A stretch of DNA of 64,000 bases. Source: Pseudomonas citronellolis. GTDB lineage: Bacteria > Pseudomonadota > Gammaproteobacteria > Pseudomonadales > Pseudomonadaceae. Under the pieces are notes generated by a model. The model made no database searches, was not told where the DNA came from, and saw only the letters and a list, made by a program, of their open reading frames with translations. Where the stretch lies: assembly GCF_029335315.1 (NCBI RefSeq), contig NZ_JARJLT010000201.1, positions 1-64,000 on the forward strand, read 5' to 3'. Position numbers and translations under genes: made by a program. Below are positions 52,015 to 60,984 of this stretch, in pieces (position 1 is the first letter of the stretch; each line of letters starts with the position of its first letter).

Positions 52015-53412
52015 TCAGGCCGTCATCAGCGCGTGCCAGTATTTCCACCATTGCCACTGGGTATCGTCCTTGGTGAAGCCCTCGCCGACATGACCGGGGC
52101 CGGGCCAGTCGGCGGGCTTGGCGTCGTCCTCGTACAAGGCCTGATACTTGAGGGTGATGGCCTCGCTCATCGCTCCCTTGGCCGCCAGGGTCATGTGTGG
52201 CCAGGTATCGGAGTCATCCTGCTCGACCATCCCGGAGGTGCCGAGCAACTGGATCGACTGGCGCAGCATGCGCGCCTTGATTTCCGGCGGGGTGTCCTTC
52301 TCGGCGAGGATCCAGTTGACGAATTCCAGCTTGTCCGGCCCCTTGGGGATATAGGCGTGCAGGGCCATGGCGCCGAGCACGGTGCCGTCCGGCTGCGGCA
52401 GGTAGATGAATTCGAACAGGCCATTGGGGAAGAAGTTGCCCACCTGTGGCGGCCGCCAGCTCATGACGTGCAACTGCTCCGGGCTGAAGCGCTTGAGCAG
52501 CTCGGGGACCATTTCCCGGGTGATGCCCGGTGGCGGCAGCAAGGTGAGTTTTTCCTCGGCACTCATGGTGGACGGGTCGCGCCCGGTGAGGCGCTGGATC
52601 TTGCGGTCCAGTTCGATGCAGCGCATGGTGTGGCCGTGTTCGGTCCAGACTTCAACGCCATACATTTCCGGGCTGAGGTCGCCGCCCTTGCCTTCGGCAT
52701 CCGGCTTCTTTGCATAGGGACCGACCTCGCCCAGCCAGCGGTGCAGGGTCAGGGTGTGGAAGCCGTCCGAGGCGGATTGCTCGCATGCAGTCTTCCAGTT
52801 GGCACGGATGATGAAGCGCTGCGGCGGGCCGAGCACTTCCATGCCGGCGGTGGTGCGGCACCATAGGGTGTCGAAATACCACTTGGCATCGCCGAGGAAG
52901 TCCTCGAAGGACGGGCCGTTGATGTTCCAGGTGGCGAAGATCAGGCCGCCATAGACGGACACGCGGGCCTTGTGCAGGCCGAGTTCGGCCTTCGTGCGCA
53001 TCTTACCGTGCATGCATTCCTTCTCCACCGGCGCGGCGATGAAGTCACCGTTGGGGCGGAATGTCCAGCCATGGTAGATGCACACATGGGCGGCGGCATT
53101 GCCGCCGTCGACGGTGGAGATCTTCATGCCACGGTGCGGGCAGACGTTAAGCGAGACGTGGATCTGCTCGTCGCTGGAGCGGGCGACGATCACCGAGTCG
53201 GAGCCCATGTCGCGGACGATGAAGTCGCCCTTGTTCGGAATCTCTGTCTCGTGGCCGAGGAAGACCCAGGTCCTGGCGAAGATTTTCTTCATCTCCAGGG
53301 CATAAAGCTCGGGGTCGGACAGCGTCCGCATCTTCACTTCATGTTTTTCCAGATCAATCAGGTCCGAAATCCTCGTGCCGTCGCTCAGTGCCGGGTTGGT
53401 AGTACTGGTCAT
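52015..53412 (-). CDS. Rieske ring-hydroxylating dioxygenase alpha subunit
   Basis: 465 aa from the ATG at 53412. Rieske [2Fe-2S] ligands C91-P-H93-R-G and C111-x2-H114 (CIYHGW). Mononuclear iron site D216-x2-H219-x4-H224 (SDGFHTLTLH) with a late acidic residue in MVEQDDSDTW. Adds dioxygen to an aromatic or polycyclic ring to give a cis-diol. First gene of a six-gene minus operon; palindrome D and an AACAACAA motif lie just upstream. Electrons probably come from the ferredoxin and reductase at 55.0-56.6 kb. Confidence 0.94.
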   Translation of the reverse strand: MTSTTNPALSDGTRISDLIDLEKHEVKMRTLSDPELYALEMKKIFARTWVFLGHETEIPNKGDFIVRDMGSDSVIVARSSDEQIHVSLNVCPHRGMKISTVDGGNAAAHVCIYHGWTFRPNGDFIAAPVEKECMHGKMRTKAELGLHKARVSVYGGLIFATWNINGPSFEDFLGDAKWYFDTLWCRTTAGMEVLGPPQRFIIRANWKTACEQSASDGFHTLTLHRWLGEVGPYAKKPDAEGKGGDLSPEMYGVEVWTEHGHTMRCIELDRKIQRLTGRDPSTMSAEEKLTLLPPPGITREMVPELLKRFSPEQLHVMSWRPPQVGNFFPNGLFEFIYLPQPDGTVLGAMALHAYIPKGPDKLEFVNWILAEKDTPPEIKARMLRQSIQLLGTSGMVEQDDSDTWPHMTLAAKGAMSEAITLKYQALYEDDAKPADWPGPGHVGEGFTKDDTQWQWWKYWHALMTA

Positions 53413-53427
53413 AGTCGGTCTTCGCTC

Positions 53428-53435
53428 TTGTTGTT
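53428..53435 (-). promoter_or_regulatory. Hfq/Crc-type CA motif
   Basis: Minus strand AACAACAA, 15 bases before the Rieske alpha start codon. Confidence 0.5.
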
Positions 53436-53440
53436 TTATA

Positions 53441-53465
53441 TGAACAAAAAATAGATTTATGTTCA
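53441..53465. promoter_or_regulatory. Palindromic operator, site D (perfect half-sites)
   Basis: TGAACA-N13-TGTTCA, perfect in both arms, 28 bp upstream of the Rieske alpha start. Best copy of the family. Confidence 0.78.
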
Positions 53466-53666
53466 TTTGCGAGCCGATTATCTGCCCCGTGGAGGGCTTC
53501 TGAATTGATCTGGGTCAACGACTGCTCAGGGCTGAAAACCACCGGTCAGGCACGATGCTACTCCGCTGGATAGCCTTGCAGGTCTTTGGAATCGGGCTTA
53601 TGGAGGCGTGTGCGGCAGATTCGCCGACGGCCGGGGCGCTGGCTGCAGAATGCAGGTTTCGATTTT

Positions 53667-53691
53667 TATGGGCAGTATTATTTAAATTGTT
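53667..53691. promoter_or_regulatory. Palindromic operator, site G (orphan)
   Basis: TGGGCA-N13-TGTTCA, 250 bp from the nearest start codon and just past the end of the MFS gene. Flanks (TTTTAT before, TTAG after) resemble site B. The 53413-53722 gap otherwise shows no gene. Confidence 0.55.
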
Positions 53692-53722
53692 CAGTTAGTT
53701 TTCGGCCGCCAGCGTCCACGCT

Positions 53723-54898
53723 TCACCGGCCGGAGCGCTGGCCCAGGCACAGCACCAGGGTAAGGCCGAGGGTCGAGAGCAGGGCCGAGCAGAAGAAAAT
53801 CCATGACAGGCCGAAATGCGCGGCCACCAGGCCCATCAGTGGGCCGGCCAGCCCTACGGTCAGGTCGAAGAACAGCGACAGCGTGCTCAGGGCCGAATTG
53901 CGGTTGTTCTCCGGCGTGCGCGCTAGGGTTTCCACCCCCAGCCCCGGATAGACCCAGGACACGCCCAGACCGGTCAGCGCCGAGCCGAGGATCGCCACCA
54001 GGGGCGTAGGCGCCAGCCACACGAGTAGCAGCCCCAGGGTTTGTACCATCAGGCAGAACGTGACCACCCGGTAGCCGCCGAAGCGCGGTAGTGCATTGGG
54101 CGACGCCAGCCGGGCGCAGATGAAGGCGATGCCGAAGGCGCTCAGGCAATAGGCCGCGTTGTTCCAGTCCTGACTGTCGAAGTACAGGGCGACGAAGGCG
54201 GTCAGGCTGCCGAAGCCCACCGAACTGCAGGCGACGGCCAGGCCGTTGGGCAGCACCGCGAGGAACACGCTGTGGAACGGCAGGCGTATGCCCGGCAGCA
54301 ACGGTGCCGGCGGTCGGCTCCGGGCGAACAGCAGGGGCAGCAAGCCGAGCAGGGTGATGCCGAAGCCGATGCCGGCGAGCCCCAACTGGTCCCGTACCAG
54401 AACGCCGAGCGGCGCGCCGAGGGCGGTTCCGCCGTAGGCGGCGATGCCATTCCAGGACATCACCTGTGCGGTGCGCGACGTACCATGCAGGCCGATGGCC
54501 CAAGTGCAGCAGGGCGTGGAGATCAGCGCCGAAGAGATGCCCTGGAGGATGCGCCCGGTGATCAGCAGCGCCAGGCCGACACCCAGGGGCAGCGGCAGGA
54601 TGATCGCCAGGGCCGTCAGCAGGCCGCTGCCGGTCAGCACGGCCAGTCCGGTCATGACCGTGCGCTTGGCGCCATGGGTGTCGGCAAGCAGGCCGGCCAG
54701 TGGGCGCGACAGTAGGGTCGTCAGGTATTGCGTGCCGATCACCAGGCCAACCATGGCGCTGCTGAATCCCAGGGTATTCAGGACGTGGCCGGGCAACACG
54801 GCCAGGGGGAGTCCGTTGGCGATGTAGGAGGCGAAATTGAAGCAGACGATCGAAGCGATCGACAGGCCGGTGGGAAGCGATTGGCTGCGGGCGTTCAT
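53723..54898 (-). CDS. MFS transporter (YhhS/YfcJ-like)
   Basis: 391 aa from the ATG at 54898 (AAGG ahead), twelve helices. First-loop motif GLLADTHGAKRTV (GxxxDxxGxRR type) is present. Differs in family from the other MFS genes here; resembles arabinose/drug efflux-type YhhS and YfcJ. Separated from the reductase gene by a hairpin, so probably its own transcript. Could export toxic intermediates. Confidence 0.85.
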   Translation of the reverse strand: MNARSQSLPTGLSIASIVCFNFASYIANGLPLAVLPGHVLNTLGFSSAMVGLVIGTQYLTTLLSRPLAGLLADTHGAKRTVMTGLAVLTGSGLLTALAIILPLPLGVGLALLITGRILQGISSALISTPCCTWAIGLHGTSRTAQVMSWNGIAAYGGTALGAPLGVLVRDQLGLAGIGFGITLLGLLPLLFARSRPPAPLLPGIRLPFHSVFLAVLPNGLAVACSSVGFGSLTAFVALYFDSQDWNNAAYCLSAFGIAFICARLASPNALPRFGGYRVVTFCLMVQTLGLLLVWLAPTPLVAILGSALTGLGVSWVYPGLGVETLARTPENNRNSALSTLSLFFDLTVGLAGPLMGLVAAHFGLSWIFFCSALLSTLGLTLVLCLGQRSGR

Positions 54899-54974
54899 CA
54901 GGTGTCGCCTTGAGCGGACGGGAGTGCGGACAGGCCCGGTCGCAGGAAGCGGGATTGGCCGTGGCGCTGGTTGA

Positions 54975-55000
54975 CGCCGCGCCCGGCGGTGGGCGCGGCG
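54975..55000 (-). terminator. Hairpin after ferredoxin reductase gene
   Basis: CGCCGCGCCC and GGGCGCGGCG, a perfect 10-bp GC stem with a six-base loop just past the reductase stop. No T-run. Confidence 0.55.
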
Positions 55001-55008
55001 GTGGTCGT

Positions 55009-56244
55009 TCAGTCGCGGTTGGCGGCTTCCCAGGCCTTGAGCTCGAAGCCTTCGGCGGCGGCCTCGGCGGCGCTCAGCTGCGGCGGGCGGGAGAGAATCT
55101 TGCGCGCGGCCATGTGGTCGCCCGGTCGGTTGCAAGACTCCACCGCGACCAACTGGTCGTCACGGAAGCACAGTACCGAGAGTTGCTGGGTTTCCGGCGA
55201 GCCGAGGATGACGGTGCTGTCGTAGCCGGTGGAGAGCCCGGCGATCTGCAGCTTGAGGTTGCCCTGGTCGGTCCAGAACCAGGGCAACGCACTGTACGGG
55301 ACCGGCTTGCCGAGCAGCCGAGCGGCCACATTGCGTGCCTGGTCGGCGGCGTTCTGCACGGATTCCAGGCGAGTCGGTTGCTCGCCGTTCTGCAGGCAGG
55401 GGAAGCAGGCGACGTCGCCGAGAGCGGAGATGTGCGGATCGGAGGTCAGCAGATTGGCGTCCACGCGGATGCCGTTCTCGATGGTCAGACCCGCCTCGCT
55501 GGCCAATTGGGTGTTGGGAATCACGCCGATGCCGAAAACTACCAGGTCGGCCGGCAGTCTGCGTCCGTCTGAGGTCTCGACGCCGCTGACCTTGCCATCC
55601 TTGCCGTCGATGCGGGTCAGGCCCTGGCGGAAGTCGAACTTTACGCCCCAGGACTCATGCGCCTGGCGGAACAGTTGGGACATCTCCGTCGAAACAGCGC
55701 GCGCCATCGGCCGATCGCCAAGCTCCAGCACGTGCACGCTGGCGCCGAGTTCGGCGGCTACCGCAGCGAATTCCAGTCCGATGAAGCCGGCGCCGACTAC
55801 CACCACACTGCTGGCTGCCTTGGCCAGGGGGGCGAGGGCGTCGGCATCCTGTTTGGTCTTGACGCCGTAAACGCCCTGCAGCTCGGCGCCGGGCACCGGC
55901 AGTGGGCGGTTGTGCGCACCGGTTGCCAGCACCAGGTGATCGTAGGCGACCGCCTCGCCGGATGCGAACAGCACGCGACGGTTCTGTCGGTCGATGGCAG
56001 TGGCCTGGTCGTGGCGCAGGTCTATGCGTTGCTTAACGAAGAAATCGGCGGGGCGGAACAGCAGGGCATTCTCGGTGATCTTGCCGAGCAGGTAGGCCTT
56101 GGACAGCGGCGGGCGCTGGTACGGCAGGCCCGGCTCATCGCCGATCAGGGTGATGGTGCCGTCATACCCTTCTTGTCGCAGCGAGGCGGCAACCTGGAAA
56201 CCGGCCTGTCCGGCGCCGACGATGACTACTGAGGCGAGTGACAT
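55009..56244 (-). CDS. Ferredoxin reductase (FAD/NAD type)
   Basis: 411-aa reductase of the putidaredoxin-reductase kind. FAD-binding VIVGAGQAGFQVA (about 7-19), NAD-binding VVVVGAGFIGLEFA (about 146-159), and the second FAD segment ISALGDVACFP (about 283-293). Passes electrons from NADH to the [2Fe-2S] ferredoxin encoded 13 bp upstream, and thus to the Rieske oxygenase or the P450. Confidence 0.92.
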   Translation of the reverse strand: MSLASVVIVGAGQAGFQVAASLRQEGYDGTITLIGDEPGLPYQRPPLSKAYLLGKITENALLFRPADFFVKQRIDLRHDQATAIDRQNRRVLFASGEAVAYDHLVLATGAHNRPLPVPGAELQGVYGVKTKQDADALAPLAKAASSVVVVGAGFIGLEFAAVAAELGASVHVLELGDRPMARAVSTEMSQLFRQAHESWGVKFDFRQGLTRIDGKDGKVSGVETSDGRRLPADLVVFGIGVIPNTQLASEAGLTIENGIRVDANLLTSDPHISALGDVACFPCLQNGEQPTRLESVQNAADQARNVAARLLGKPVPYSALPWFWTDQGNLKLQIAGLSTGYDSTVILGSPETQQLSVLCFRDDQLVAVESCNRPGDHMAARKILSRPPQLSAAEAAAEGFELKAWEAANRD

Positions 56245-56257
56245 GGAAACCTCTTCT

Positions 56258-56578
56258 TCAGAATTGCGACGCGGGCAGGCGCAGCACCATGCCGTCGAGC
56301 TCTTCGCTGATGAATACCTGGCAGGTCAGGCGGCTGTTGTCGCGGCGCTCGACGGCGCAATCGAGCATGTCGTTCTCGGTGCTGTCCATCGGTGGCAGAC
56401 GTTCCAGCCAGGTTTCGTCTACGTAGGCATGGCAGGTGGCGCAGGCGCAGGCGCCGCCACAATCGGCGGGGATGCCGGGCACGGAGGCAAAGGTGGCGGC
56501 CTGCATGGCCGATTGGCCAACGTCTGCGTTGACCTGGTGTTCGGTACCGTTGTGTTCGATGAACGTCAGTGTGGGCAT
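56258..56578 (-). CDS. [2Fe-2S] ferredoxin, putidaredoxin/adrenodoxin type
   Basis: 106 aa. Cluster ligands C40-x5-C46-x2-C49 and C86 (LTCQVF), the vertebrate/putidaredoxin pattern, with extra Cys at 44 and 74. Between the MFS gene and the reductase in one transcript. Such ferredoxins usually serve P450s, whereas many Rieske dioxygenases use Rieske-type ferredoxins; which oxygenase it feeds is open. Confidence 0.92.
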   Translation of the reverse strand: MPTLTFIEHNGTEHQVNADVGQSAMQAATFASVPGIPADCGGACACATCHAYVDETWLERLPPMDSTENDMLDCAVERRDNSRLTCQVFISEELDGMVLRLPASQF

Positions 56579-56601
56579 GGTGTTCTCCTGGAATGTTCGG
56601 A

Positions 56602-57870
56602 TCAGGGATGGGCCGCGAGCGGTGTCGCGACAAAGCGCGGAACGCGGCCGAGAGTCAGCAAGAGCAGGGGACCGACCAGGCTGCAGGCCAGGGTGTAGGT
56701 CAGCATGGCCGAGTAGGAGTCGGTGCGGCTGAGCAGGAAGGCGAACAGCAGCGGGGCAAGGGCAGAGGCCACGGTATTCAGGCCTTGATGCACGCCGAAC
56801 AGCCGTCCGTACTCGCGTACACCGAAGTAGCGCGCGATCAGGAAGGCGGCGATGTCGAACTCGGCGCCGGCGCCGAAGCCGACCAGGATCGCCGCCAGCA
56901 GCAATGGTGTGAACTCGACGGTGCCGCTGAGGTAGATCAGGCAGCCGATGGCTGGCAGGGCCAGGCTGACGGCGGATACCAGCGGCGGCCACATGCGATC
57001 GATCAGGTAGCCGATGAGCAGACGGCCGAAGATCAGGGCGATGCCGAAGCCGCTGAAGATCAGGTTGGCATCGCTGGCTGATAGGCCCTTGCTCTGCAGC
57101 ATCGGCACGGTGCTGGTGACCATGCCGACGATCGACGAGATCACCAGGCCCAGAGCCAGGTTGCAGGTCCAGAATTTCCTCGAGCGCATTCCTTCGCGAA
57201 AGCTCATGCCGGGCAGGTCCAGCAGTTCCCTGGCATGCCCCTGGCTGCTTTGCGTCGTGCTGGCGGAGAGCCTGAACCACAGCAGGGTCAGCGGCAGCAG
57301 GACCAGCAGATTGAGCTGGGCGAGGATGACGAAGGCCGCGCGCCAGTCCCATTGTTCGATGCCCCAGGACAGCAGGCGCGGGACGACCGCCGCGGTCAAG
57401 CCGGTACCGGACAGGCCGATAGCTAGGGCCAGCCCGCGATTGCGGTCGTACCAGAGGCTGAGCAACTGGGTCCAGGTTACCGCCAGCGCCCCCATGCCGA
57501 TCAAAGGCAGGACAGCGAAAGCTAGGTATAGCGACCAGATCGATCCGTTCAACTGAGTGGTAGCTAGGTAGCCCAGAGACAGCAGGGTCAGCGAGATGAC
57601 TGTCACCCGCTTCATGCCGTAGCGCAAGTTGAACCAGCCAACCAGTTGCAGCGAGATTACCGCGCCACCGAAGAGGAAAGTTATCGCCGCCTGAAGGTCG
57701 CTCTTGTTCCACCCGAATGCCGCTTCCAGCGGTACTACCAGGGTACCGAACCCATAGAGCAGGGCAGCATTGATGCTGACAGCAACCCCAACCACGGATA
57801 GCAGCAGGATACGCCATCCCCGTTTGAACTCGGTGAAGTCGATAGCCGCTTCGTTTCGGGCGGTAGACAT
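56602..57870 (-). CDS. MFS transporter (paralogue of the 45.4 kb carrier)
   Basis: 422 aa from the ATG at 57870 with AAAGGA upstream. Twelve helices; [19 protein letters not shown] and [20 protein letters not shown] mark it as a duplicate of the 45377 carrier. First gene of the ferredoxin/reductase operon, with palindrome E 68 bp upstream. Likely substrate importer. Confidence 0.88.
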   Translation of the reverse strand: MSTARNEAAIDFTEFKRGWRILLLSVVGVAVSINAALLYGFGTLVVPLEAAFGWNKSDLQAAITFLFGGAVISLQLVGWFNLRYGMKRVTVISLTLLSLGYLATTQLNGSIWSLYLAFAVLPLIGMGALAVTWTQLLSLWYDRNRGLALAIGLSGTGLTAAVVPRLLSWGIEQWDWRAAFVILAQLNLLVLLPLTLLWFRLSASTTQSSQGHARELLDLPGMSFREGMRSRKFWTCNLALGLVISSIVGMVTSTVPMLQSKGLSASDANLIFSGFGIALIFGRLLIGYLIDRMWPPLVSAVSLALPAIGCLIYLSGTVEFTPLLLAAILVGFGAGAEFDIAAFLIARYFGVREYGRLFGVHQGLNTVASALAPLLFAFLLSRTDSYSAMLTYTLACSLVGPLLLLTLGRVPRFVATPLAAHP

Positions 57871-57937
57871 GCTTTGGCGTCCTTTATTGATTTTGTAGGG
57901 CCGGGTCTCGAGCAGGTAAGGCTTTTGTTTGATGTTA

Positions 57938-57962
57938 TGAACATAAATGTTAATACTGTGCA
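57938..57962. promoter_or_regulatory. Palindromic operator, site E
   Basis: TGAACA-N13-TGTGCA between the divergent MFS operon and the chemoreceptor gene. Confidence 0.68.
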
Positions 57963-58004
57963 AATAGTATGGCGGGGCAGCGGGCCTGTCCAGCTATCTT
58001 CCAT

Positions 58005-58015
58005 AACAACAAGAA
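58005..58015 (+). promoter_or_regulatory. Hfq/Crc-type CA motif
   Basis: AACAACAAGAA just ahead of the GGTGAG of the chemoreceptor gene. Confidence 0.5.
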
Positions 58016-58026
58016 CGGTGAGTGCC

Positions 58027-59709
58027 ATGATGTTTCTGAGAGGGCTGTCGATCGGCGCCAAGCTTCTCGTACTTCCAGGGTTGTTCGTCCTGTCGCTACT
58101 GATCGTGTCGGGGATGGCCTATCGGGGGCTGCTCAAGCAGCACGCCGTGATCGAGGAAATCGACCACCTGCGCTTCCATCAGTATCGCCAGGTGCTCGAA
58201 ACCTCCTCGGCTTCGCAGGCGGCGATGGTGGGCGCCTATGCTGCGGTAGTGCGGATCCTCGAGTCGAATGGCTCGGCCTCCAGGGAGGAGCTGGAGTCCT
58301 ATCTCGAGGATATGCAAGACAGTATCGATGACTTGCAGGCAGGGATGGGCAAACTGGCTCAGGAGACCCGCCTGGGCGACGAGGAGAAAGCGCTCTATCG
58401 AGCCGTGGAAGATCAGGCTGGAGTGGTCGGCGAAAGCTTGTCTGACTTCAAACGCACGGCCGTTGATGATCAGTTGCAGGCGGCGGCGTTGCTGGGGCGA
58501 ATACGTGCCGAATACAACGGTTTGCAGGGGCAGTTCAACCGCTTGCTGGGGGTGCAGGCGGAGTTGACCTCCAATGCCTTCGTCGAGGCTGGCGACTTGC
58601 AGCGGCAGTTGTCCAGGATGCTGATTGTTGTCCTCGTTGCAGCTAGCGTTCTGGCCCTGTTTGTCAGTCTGCTGTTGCGTCGACAGATTGTTCGAGCCAT
58701 TCGGGAAATTGAGCAGGCTTCCGTGAGGTTGCGCGATGGCGACCTGACCATCCGTGTGCGAGTAATGGGGCGTGACGAGATAGCCCATACTGCGCAGGCT
58801 TTCAACGAGCTGATTGACAGCTTTCAGCAGGCAATGCGGCAGGTCACCAACGTGGCAGTGTCAGTTGGTGCCTCAGCGGAACAGTTGGTGGATGCCTCCG
58901 CACAGGTGGCTGAGAGCTCCACTGCGCAGGTCGATGCTGTGGGCGCGGTATCGCTGACTATCGGGCAGATGAGTGACGGTATAGCGACTATTTCCAGTCA
59001 TGCGGAAAACTTGCGCAGTTCGGCGGAGGCGAGCCTGCATGGGGCGGAGAATGGTCATCTGGCGCTGTCACGCTTGCTCGAGAAGATCGACAGCGTGCGT
59101 CACGCGTTCTTAGAGATACGCGGATCGGTAGGCGACTTCGTGGAAAGCACCGCGGCCATCACTGCGAGCATTACTCAGGTCAAGGGCCTGTCGGCACAAA
59201 CAAACCTGCTGGCCCTCAATGCGGCTATCGAAGCTGCGCGCGCCGGCGAAAGTGGACGTGGATTCAGCGTGGTGGCGGACGAGGTACGCAGCCTGGCGCA
59301 ACGCTCCGCCGTGGCGGCCAACTCGATCAACGAGCTGACCTCGAAGCTGGAGGGGCAGTCTGAAGTGGTGGACGAAGCCTTGCGCGCTGGCACTGTGGCG
59401 CTGGAGGACAGCAGCAGGCTGCTGGCTGACCTGGAGTCCACGTTACAGCAGGCTGCGGAATTGGTGGGGGATTCCACTCGTGGGGTTGAACAGATTGCCG
59501 ATGCGGTCCGCGTGCAGAACGCCGGTGGACAGAACGTGGCTCTGAATGTCGAGCGCATTGCGCGCATGGCGGGAGAGGGGGATGCAATTGCCCATAGTGT
59601 CTCCAGTGCCGTTATTTCTCTACGAGGACTCTCCGAGGAGTTGACCTTGGCGGTAGGTCGCTTCCGCTTTCAAGGAGAGACGGAGGCGGTCGACTGCATC
59701 TTGGTTTGA
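58027..59709 (+). CDS. Methyl-accepting chemotaxis protein
   Basis: 560 aa from the ATG at 58027. TM1 about residues 13-32, a short periplasmic helical sensor (33-194) of the four-helix-bundle type, TM2 about 195-218, HAMP 218-270, then a cytoplasmic coiled coil whose tip (about 380-410: [37 protein letters not shown]) contacts CheA/CheW. No C-terminal CheR-binding pentapeptide. Shared promoter region with the MFS operon and palindrome E suggests it senses the pathway substrate. Confidence 0.93.
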   Translation: MMFLRGLSIGAKLLVLPGLFVLSLLIVSGMAYRGLLKQHAVIEEIDHLRFHQYRQVLETSSASQAAMVGAYAAVVRILESNGSASREELESYLEDMQDSIDDLQAGMGKLAQETRLGDEEKALYRAVEDQAGVVGESLSDFKRTAVDDQLQAAALLGRIRAEYNGLQGQFNRLLGVQAELTSNAFVEAGDLQRQLSRMLIVVLVAASVLALFVSLLLRRQIVRAIREIEQASVRLRDGDLTIRVRVMGRDEIAHTAQAFNELIDSFQQAMRQVTNVAVSVGASAEQLVDASAQVAESSTAQVDAVGAVSLTIGQMSDGIATISSHAENLRSSAEASLHGAENGHLALSRLLEKIDSVRHAFLEIRGSVGDFVESTAAITASITQVKGLSAQTNLLALNAAIEAARAGESGRGFSVVADEVRSLAQRSAVAANSINELTSKLEGQSEVVDEALRAGTVALEDSSRLLADLESTLQQAAELVGDSTRGVEQIADAVRVQNAGGQNVALNVERIARMAGEGDAIAHSVSSAVISLRGLSEELTLAVGRFRFQGETEAVDCILV

Positions 59710-59853
59710 TCTTGTGCGGGAGCAGCGATTGTGTTTGCCCTTCTGTTGCCGACGGATCGGCGGCAATTGGCCGGTTTTGGCGGTCTGCGGGATCGGTCGC
59801 AGCTATTCGAGGCGAGATGGCTTTGGTTTTCTTGGGGGTGAAACGGGCATTTG

Positions 59854-59878
59854 TTTACAAAATTTAGAAAAGTGTTCA
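59854..59878. promoter_or_regulatory. Palindromic operator, site F (weak left arm)
   Basis: TTTACA-N13-TGTTCA, 38 bp upstream of the small ferredoxin gene. Left arm differs at two positions. Confidence 0.55.
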
Positions 59879-59916
59879 TTATTTTTACGTCTGCCTGGAT
59901 GGATAAGGAGAATAAG

Positions 59917-60153
59917 ATGAGTTCCGACAAGGCCCGATTCGAGGTTGTGGTCGAGCGCAGCCGCTGCTGTGGCTACGGTCTCTGCGCTGCGATCTGTCCC
60001 AGCATCTATAAGCTGGATGCCGATGGCTTAGTTTACGTCGATAACAAGGCTGTTCCCGTCGAGCTGGAGGACGAGGCGCGAGAGGGCGCCGAAGCTTGTC
60101 CGGCCGAAGCCATCTGGCTCGAAGAGATCAAGCCCGAGGGGCGACAGCGGTAG
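59917..60153 (+). CDS. [3Fe-4S]-type ferredoxin
   Basis: 78 aa from the ATG at 59917 (AAGGAG ahead). Proximal motif C17-C18-GYG-L-C23-AAI-C27-P with Tyr at the position of the second [4Fe-4S] ligand, and a distal Cys in GAEACPAEAI. The set C17, C23 and distal Cys is what P450-linked [3Fe-4S] ferredoxins use; C18 and C27 are extra. Related ferredoxins support P450s and the diterpenoid dioxygenase DitA. First gene of the second extradiol operon. Confidence 0.87.
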   Translation: MSSDKARFEVVVERSRCCGYGLCAAICPSIYKLDADGLVYVDNKAVPVELEDEAREGAEACPAEAIWLEEIKPEGRQR

Positions 60154-60171
60154 CCGATCCGAGAAAATCAG

Positions 60172-60179
60172 AATAAGAA
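60172..60179 (+). promoter_or_regulatory. Hfq/Crc-type CA motif
   Basis: AATAAGAA, just ahead of the GGAG of the SDR gene. Confidence 0.4.
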
Positions 60180-60191
60180 ATGGAGCATGTA

Positions 60192-60953
60192 ATGACTGGG
60201 CGTCTTGAAGGTAAAGTCGCGCTGATCACCGGAACTGGCGGTGGCCAGGGTAGGGCGGCGGCGCTGCGCTTCGCCCGCGAGGGCGCTATTGTCGTGGGCT
60301 GCGACTTTAATGGTGCAGCGCACGAGGAAACCGCCACTCTGCTAAGCGCTCAGGGACTTCGTTTGCATGGTCGAGCGTCCGTCGACCTCGGTGACCATGA
60401 GCAGGCCAGGGCTTGGGTCGAGGCGGCCGTCGTTGAGCATGGTGGCATCGATATCTTGTACAACAATGCATCGGCGGCTCGCTTCGGCAAGGTCAATGAA
60501 CTGTCTGTCGAGGATTGGCATTACACCATTCGCAACGAGATCGACCTGCTGTTCTATACCACCAAGTACGCCTGGAACCATCTGGCCGAGCGGCGTGGAG
60601 TCATTATCAATGTTTCTTCCACAGCAGCCTGGGGCGGCTCCAAGGTCGCGGGAATTTCCGCGCATGCCGCAGCGAAGGGAGCGGTGGTGTCCTTTACTCG
60701 GCAACTGGCTGTCGAAGGGGCTCCCCTGGGGATTCGCGCCGTTAGTCTAAGTCCGGGCTTCATCGCTACCCCGGGAACCTCGGAGTTCCTGGAGAATCCG
60801 GTGGCGCGAGCGGCGCTTCTCGATGGTGTCCTGATGGATCGTCCTGGCGAGCCGGAGGAAGTGGTCGCCCTGGCGTTGTTCCTGGCATCCGGCGAGGCTT
60901 CCTTCGTAACCGGGTCTGATTTCGTCATCGATGGTGGTCTGCTGGCTATCTAG
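60192..60953 (+). CDS. Short-chain dehydrogenase/reductase with His in place of catalytic Tyr
   Basis: 253 aa from the ATG at 60192 (GGAG eight bases ahead; 60180 is less likely). Cofactor loop ITGTGGGQGRAAA (about 12-24), NNAS near 87, Ser in NVSSTAAW. The expected YxxxK reads HAAAK in GISAHAAAKGAVV, so the active-site Tyr is His. The rest is well conserved, arguing for a working variant. Lies between the ferredoxin and the extradiol dioxygenase. Confidence 0.88.
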   Translation: MTGRLEGKVALITGTGGGQGRAAALRFAREGAIVVGCDFNGAAHEETATLLSAQGLRLHGRASVDLGDHEQARAWVEAAVVEHGGIDILYNNASAARFGKVNELSVEDWHYTIRNEIDLLFYTTKYAWNHLAERRGVIINVSSTAAWGGSKVAGISAHAAAKGAVVSFTRQLAVEGAPLGIRAVSLSPGFIATPGTSEFLENPVARAALLDGVLMDRPGEPEEVVALALFLASGEASFVTGSDFVIDGGLLAI

Positions 60954-60984
60954 CTAGGCACAACAGTTCCTCCCAAGACATTCG

